Source: Synaphobranchus kaupii
Lineage: Eukaryota > Chordata > Actinopteri > Anguilliformes > Synaphobranchidae
Reading direction: 5' to 3'
DNA length: 64,000 bases
NCBI GenBank assembly: GCA_029718625.1
Contig: CM056378.1
Coordinates: 65,991,027 to 66,055,026 of the forward strand
Shown one piece after another: positions 62,081 to 64,000 of this stretch; the first letter of the stretch is position 1, and each line of letters starts with the position of its first letter. The notes under the pieces are model-generated. The model did no database searches and was not told where the DNA came from. It saw only the letters and a list, made by a program, of their open reading frames with translations. The translations under genes and the position numbers were made by a program.

Positions 62081-64000
62081 AGCATCAGTGATGTTAAGTG
62101 TACCAGAGTGCTGCTGTGAGAGCATCACAGTGCTGTTATATGTACCAGAACATGGCTGTTATATCATCACAGTGATGTTGCATGTACCAGAGTGCTACTG
62201 TGAGAGCATCACAGTGCTGTTATATGTACCAGAGTGCTGCTGTGATAGCATCACAGTGCTGTTATATGTACCAGAGTGCTACTGTGATAGCATCACAGTG
62301 ATGTTATATGTACCAGAGTGCTGTTGTGATGGCATCACATTGTTGTTATATGTACCAGAGCGCGGCTCTGATAGCATTACAGTGCTGTTATATGTACCAG
62401 AGTGCTGCTGTGATAGCATCACAGTGCTGTTATATGTACCACAGTGCTGCTGTGAGAGCATCACAGTGCTGGTGTATGTACTAGAGTGCTGCTGTGATAG
62501 CATCACAGTGATGTTATATGTACCATAAGGCAGCTGTGGTAGAATGACAGTGATGTTATATGTACTAGAGTGTTGTTGTGATAGCATCACAACATTGTTG
62601 TATGTACCAGAGCGTGGCTCTGATAGCATCACAGAGCTGTTATATGTACCAGAGTGCTGTTGTGATAGCATCACAGCGTTGTTGTATGTACCAGAGCACG
62701 GCTCTGATAGCATTACAGTGCTGTTATATGTACCAGAATGCTGCTGTGATAGCATCACAGTGCTGTTATATGTACTAGAGTGCTGCTGTGATAGCATCAC
62801 AGTGATGTTATATGTACCATAAGGCGGCTGTGGTAGCATGACAGTGATGTTATGTGTACCAGACTGCTGCTGTTATAGCATCACAGTGCTGTTATATGTA
62901 CCACAGTGCTGCTGTGATAGCATCACAGTGCTGTTATATGTACCAGAGCGCTGCTGTGATAGCATCACAGTGCTGTTATATGTGCCACAGTGCTGCTGTG
63001 AGAGCATCACAGTGCTGGTATATGTACTAGAGTGCTGCTGTGATAGCATCACAGTGATGTTATATGTACCATAAGGCGGCTGTGCTAGCATCACAGTGAT
63101 GTTATGTGTACCAGAGTGCTGCTGTGAGAGCATCACAGTGCTGTTATATGTACCAGAACACGGCTGTTATATCATCACAGTGATGTTATATGTACCACAG
63201 TGCTGCTGTGAGAGCATCACAGTGCTGGTATATGTACTAGAGTGCTGCTGTGATAGCATCACAGTGATGTTATATGTACCATAAGGAGGCTGTGGTAGCA
63301 TCAGTGATGTTAAGTGTACCAGAGTGCTGCTGTGAGAGCATCACAGTGCTGTTATATGTACCAGAACATGGCTGTTATATCATCACAGTGATGTTGCATG
63401 TACCAGAGTGCTGCTGTGAGAGCATCACAGTGCTGTTATATGTACCAGAGTGCTGCTGTGATAGCATCACAGTGCTGTTATATGTACCAGAGTGCTACTG
63501 TGATAGCATCACAGTGATGTTATATGTACCAGAGTGCTGTTGTGATAGCATCACAGTGTTGTTATATGTACCAGAGCGCGGCTCTGATAGCATTACAGTG
63601 CTGTTATATGTACCAGAGTGCTGCTGTGATAGCATCACAGTGCTGTTATATGTACCAGAGTGCTGCTGTGAGAGCATCACAGTGCTGGTGTATGTACTAG
63701 AGTGCTGCTGTGATAGCATCACAGTGATGTTATATGTACCATAAGGCAGCTGTGGTAGAATGACAGTGATGTTATATGTACTAGAGTGTTGTTGTGATAG
63801 CATCACAGCATTGTTGTATGTACCAGAGCGTGGCTCTGATAGCATCACAGAGCTGTTATATGTACCAGAGTGCTGCTGTGAGAGCATCACAATGCTGTTA
63901 TATGTACCAGAACATGGCTGTTATATCATCACAGTAATGTCATGTGTACCAGCATGCTGCTGTGAGTGCATCACAGTGCTGTTATATGTACCAGAGTGCT

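Larger units (their letters stand above)
22465..64000 (+). repeat. Giant 42-bp minisatellite array, about 990 units, runs off the window
   Basis: Head-to-tail 42-bp units run from about 22465 to the last base, with no foreign sequence seen. Nearly every unit has TTATATGTACC and, 9-10 bases later, the hairpin word TGTGATAGCATCACA. The unit is about 45% GC. Variants fall into a few classes by the middle segment, for example AGAGTGCTGCTGTGATAGC, AGAGCGCGGCTCTGATAGC, ATAAGGCGGCTGTGGTAGC, AGAACACGGCTGTTATATC and ACAGTGCTGATGTGAGAGC. Rare units are 48 bp (extra AGCATC), 40 bp (AGCATCAGTGATG) or 43 bp (AACATCCACAG). Units are grouped into duplicated multi-kilobase blocks. The array probably lies in an intron of the MBT gene. 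Open frames of up to 517 codons in it are by-products of a 42-bp period. Confidence 0.97.

Noticed and set aside
22465..64000. CRISPR array
   Set aside because: Units are contiguous with no unique spacers, and the context is a vertebrate-type genome.
22465..64000. TGTGA-N5-TCACA words resembling bacterial CRP sites
   Set aside because: The spacing is one base short of the CRP consensus, and the sequence is eukaryotic; the match follows from the hairpin in the unit.

Overview
The window looks like a teleost fish chromosome segment. No prokaryotic gene organisation is visible. It holds decayed copies of fish-type transposable elements: L2/CR1-like and Tx1-like LINEs, a chromodomain Ty3/gypsy element, a Penelope-like fragment and several DNA-transposon or MITE remnants. 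It also has one short spliced exon encoding part of a vertebrate-type MBT repeat of the L3MBTL family. The species cannot be named from the sequence.

Layout: 1-147 is a small 21-bp tandem repeat. 207-1144 (minus) is a broken LINE ORF1 with a coiled coil and an SGNH-esterase-like region. 1330-5300 is AT-rich and gene-poor, with a MITE end, a tRNA-derived SINE head, a hairpin and a 1.1-kb fold-back element (3984-5098). 5302-11123 is one Ty3/gypsy insertion with a matching 5-bp target duplication. Its 5' LTR is cut short, and a Penelope-like insertion lies inside it as a perfect 293-bp palindrome with hammerhead-like motifs. Its gag-pol is full of stops and frameshifts. 11546-11863 holds LINE fragments. 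11931-13307 and 19996-21369 are two inverted copies of one transposon family. The second lies in a complete element with 17-bp inverted ends and an 8-bp target duplication, inserted in a Tx1-like LINE ORF1. 13308-16460 is a 5'-truncated L2-like LINE (minus strand). 16460-19080 has no recognisable gene.

The main feature is at the right. An exon at 22335-22445 (plus) with a good splice acceptor encodes the start of an L3MBTL-type MBT repeat. About 20 bp after its end, a 42-bp tandem repeat begins and runs without a visible break to the end of the window (22465-64000, about 990 units). The array has a layered higher-order structure: tandem duplications of about 0.42, 0.89, 1.0, 1.34, 2.4, 2.7, 2.95, 3.12 and 3.48 kb, several with no difference in the lines I compared. 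Because 42 is a multiple of 3, long open frames appear on both strands. Units of 40 and 43 bp and frequent stops show that these are by-products, not genes. The only host gene supported is the MBT exon; everything else is mobile or repetitive DNA.
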